This document shows positions 6,654 to 7,412 of a DNA stretch of 7,412 nucleotides, one piece after another. The number at the start of each line of letters is the position of its first letter. The first letter of the stretch is position 1. The translations under genes and the position numbers were made by a program. Origin of the DNA: Bacillota bacterium. GTDB taxonomy: Bacteria > Bacillota > Clostridia > Oscillospirales > Acutalibacteraceae. Under the pieces are notes generated by a model. That model made no database searches. It was not told where the DNA came from and was given only the letters and a program-made list of their open reading frames with translations. Where the stretch lies: NCBI GenBank assembly GCA_023397245.1, contig JAEWUH010000028.1:1-7412 (forward strand). Direction: 5' to 3'.

Positions 6654-7412
6654 TTATTCAAGTATAAAGTCTTTTCCCTTTACATCCGCATTTGACCGAA
6701 TTTTTGCTTCGTATCCGAGTTCCCGCAGCGCAGACGAATTGCACTTTTTCTGGCCGACCGCGGCGGAGACCGATTTGGGATTGACCTGTATTGTAATTTT
6801 CCCTTTCGGAATATGATTTTTCTCAAGGTATTCGGTAATTTTCCAAAGCATCCTCCGACTTTCGCAAAGCTCACGGAATGCCGGATGCCACGGGCCGGCA
6901 AGCAGATCGCGTTCCAGTTCCGGGCTGCTGTGCAGGCCAAGACGGATGACCGCAATGCCGTGCTCCTCAAAAAAATTGAGCAGCTTCGCGCAGAGCGTGA
7001 CGGTCTCCTCAAGACCTAAGGTCTGATATTCCCCGGCGAGGTATTTTTCGCCGAGCTCCGTACCGCTCATGATGATCGTGGGATAAATCCGAACGTTTTC
7101 GGGGTGAAGCGCCGCCAGCCTTTCGGCAGTCAGAACAGCACCCTCCGCGGTATCGCCGTAAAGCCCTGTCATCATCTGCAGTCCGAGGGTAAAACCGTAA
7201 GACCGGATCAGCTTTGACGCGTCCTCCACCTGCTTCGCCGTGTGGCCGCGCCCATTCATTTGCAGTACGCGGTCGTCCATGCTCTGCGCCCCCAACTCGA
7301 TGGCGGTAACATGGAAGCGCTTTAAGAGCGTCAGAATTTCTTCATCGATGTAATCCGGCCTTGTGGAAATACGGATGCCGGAAAAGGTGCCGTCTTCCAC
7401 AAAGGGAGCGGC
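6654..7412 (-). CDS. Elp3-like radical SAM protein (5' end cut by window edge)
   Basis: The 252 C-terminal residues are visible; the frame is open to the right edge and the GTG at 7400 is internal, since conserved sequence continues before it (AAPFVEDGTFSGIRISTRPD). Segments typical of the Elp3-like radical SAM group are GIRISTRPDYID, IELGAQSMDDRVL, NGRGHT, LQMMTGLYGD, VRIYPTIIMSGTELGEKY and VIRLGLH. They form the later strands of the barrel plus a C-terminal extension. The CxxxCxxC iron-sulfur motif should lie upstream, outside the window. The protein ends without the GNAT acetyltransferase domain of true Elp3, so it is probably the short bacterial form rather than a tRNA-modifying Elongator enzyme. 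The substrate is unknown. It ends 17 bases before smc; in clostridia such a gene often sits between rnc and smc (recalled, not checked). Family call is firm, function is not. Confidence 0.88.
   Translation of the reverse strand, partial: AAPFVEDGTFSGIRISTRPDYIDEEILTLLKRFHVTAIELGAQSMDDRVLQMNGRGHTAKQVEDASKLIRSYGFTLGLQMMTGLYGDTAEGAVLTAERLAALHPENVRIYPTIIMSGTELGEKYLAGEYQTLGLEETVTLCAKLLNFFEEHGIAVIRLGLHSSPELERDLLAGPWHPAFRELCESRRMLWKITEYLEKNHIPKGKITIQVNPKSVSAAVGQKKCNSSALRELGYEAKIRSNADVKGKDFILE

Noticed and set aside
1..7412. Search for mobile elements, CRISPR arrays, defence, toxin-antitoxin or phage genes
   Set aside because: No spaced direct repeats, transposase or integrase motifs, or unexplained frames were found; almost every base belongs to a recognised core gene.

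Overview
The window is a dense block of conserved bacterial housekeeping genes, all read from the minus strand, so transcription runs from the right edge to the left. Gene content (smc-ftsY, yhbY-nadD-yqeK), AGGAG-type ribosome binding sites before every complete gene, an FtsY without a long acidic N-terminal domain and a moderate GC content judged by eye point to a Gram-positive Firmicute. An anaerobic clostridium is most likely, plausibly of the Oscillospirales/Ruminococcaceae type. That placement is inferred from gene order and protein character; no database search was run.

In transcription order the genes are: (1) the C-terminal part of an Elp3-like radical SAM protein, cut by the right edge (6654-7412); (2) smc, the chromosome condensation ATPase, complete with a GTG start (3058-6636); (3) ftsY, the signal recognition particle receptor GTPase (2099-3007); (4) rdgB, an XTP/dITP diphosphatase (1489-2082); (5) yhbY, a CRS1-YhbY RNA-binding protein linked to ribosome assembly (1187-1492); (6) nadD, nicotinate-mononucleotide adenylyltransferase (486-1091); (7) yqeK, an HD-domain Ap4A hydrolase cut by the left edge (1-489).

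Spacing is tight throughout: gaps of 17, 50 and 16 bases, and two 4-base ATGA overlaps (rdgB/yhbY and nadD/yqeK). This fits a single operon or two joined ones. The only sizeable gap is the 95 AT-rich bases between yhbY and nadD. It holds a plausible sigma-A-type promoter and a 13-pair inverted repeat that overlaps the -10 element. This is the most interesting non-coding signal here. No stretch over 300 bases lacks a gene.

The cluster joins chromosome segregation (SMC), membrane targeting of nascent proteins (FtsY), nucleotide-pool cleaning (RdgB), ribosome assembly (YhbY), NAD synthesis (NadD) and removal of dinucleoside polyphosphates (YqeK). I see no tRNA, rRNA, CRISPR array, insertion sequence, prophage or defence gene, and no convincing undescribed system. 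The window is essentially ordinary core genome, with a few regulatory and contextual points worth checking.
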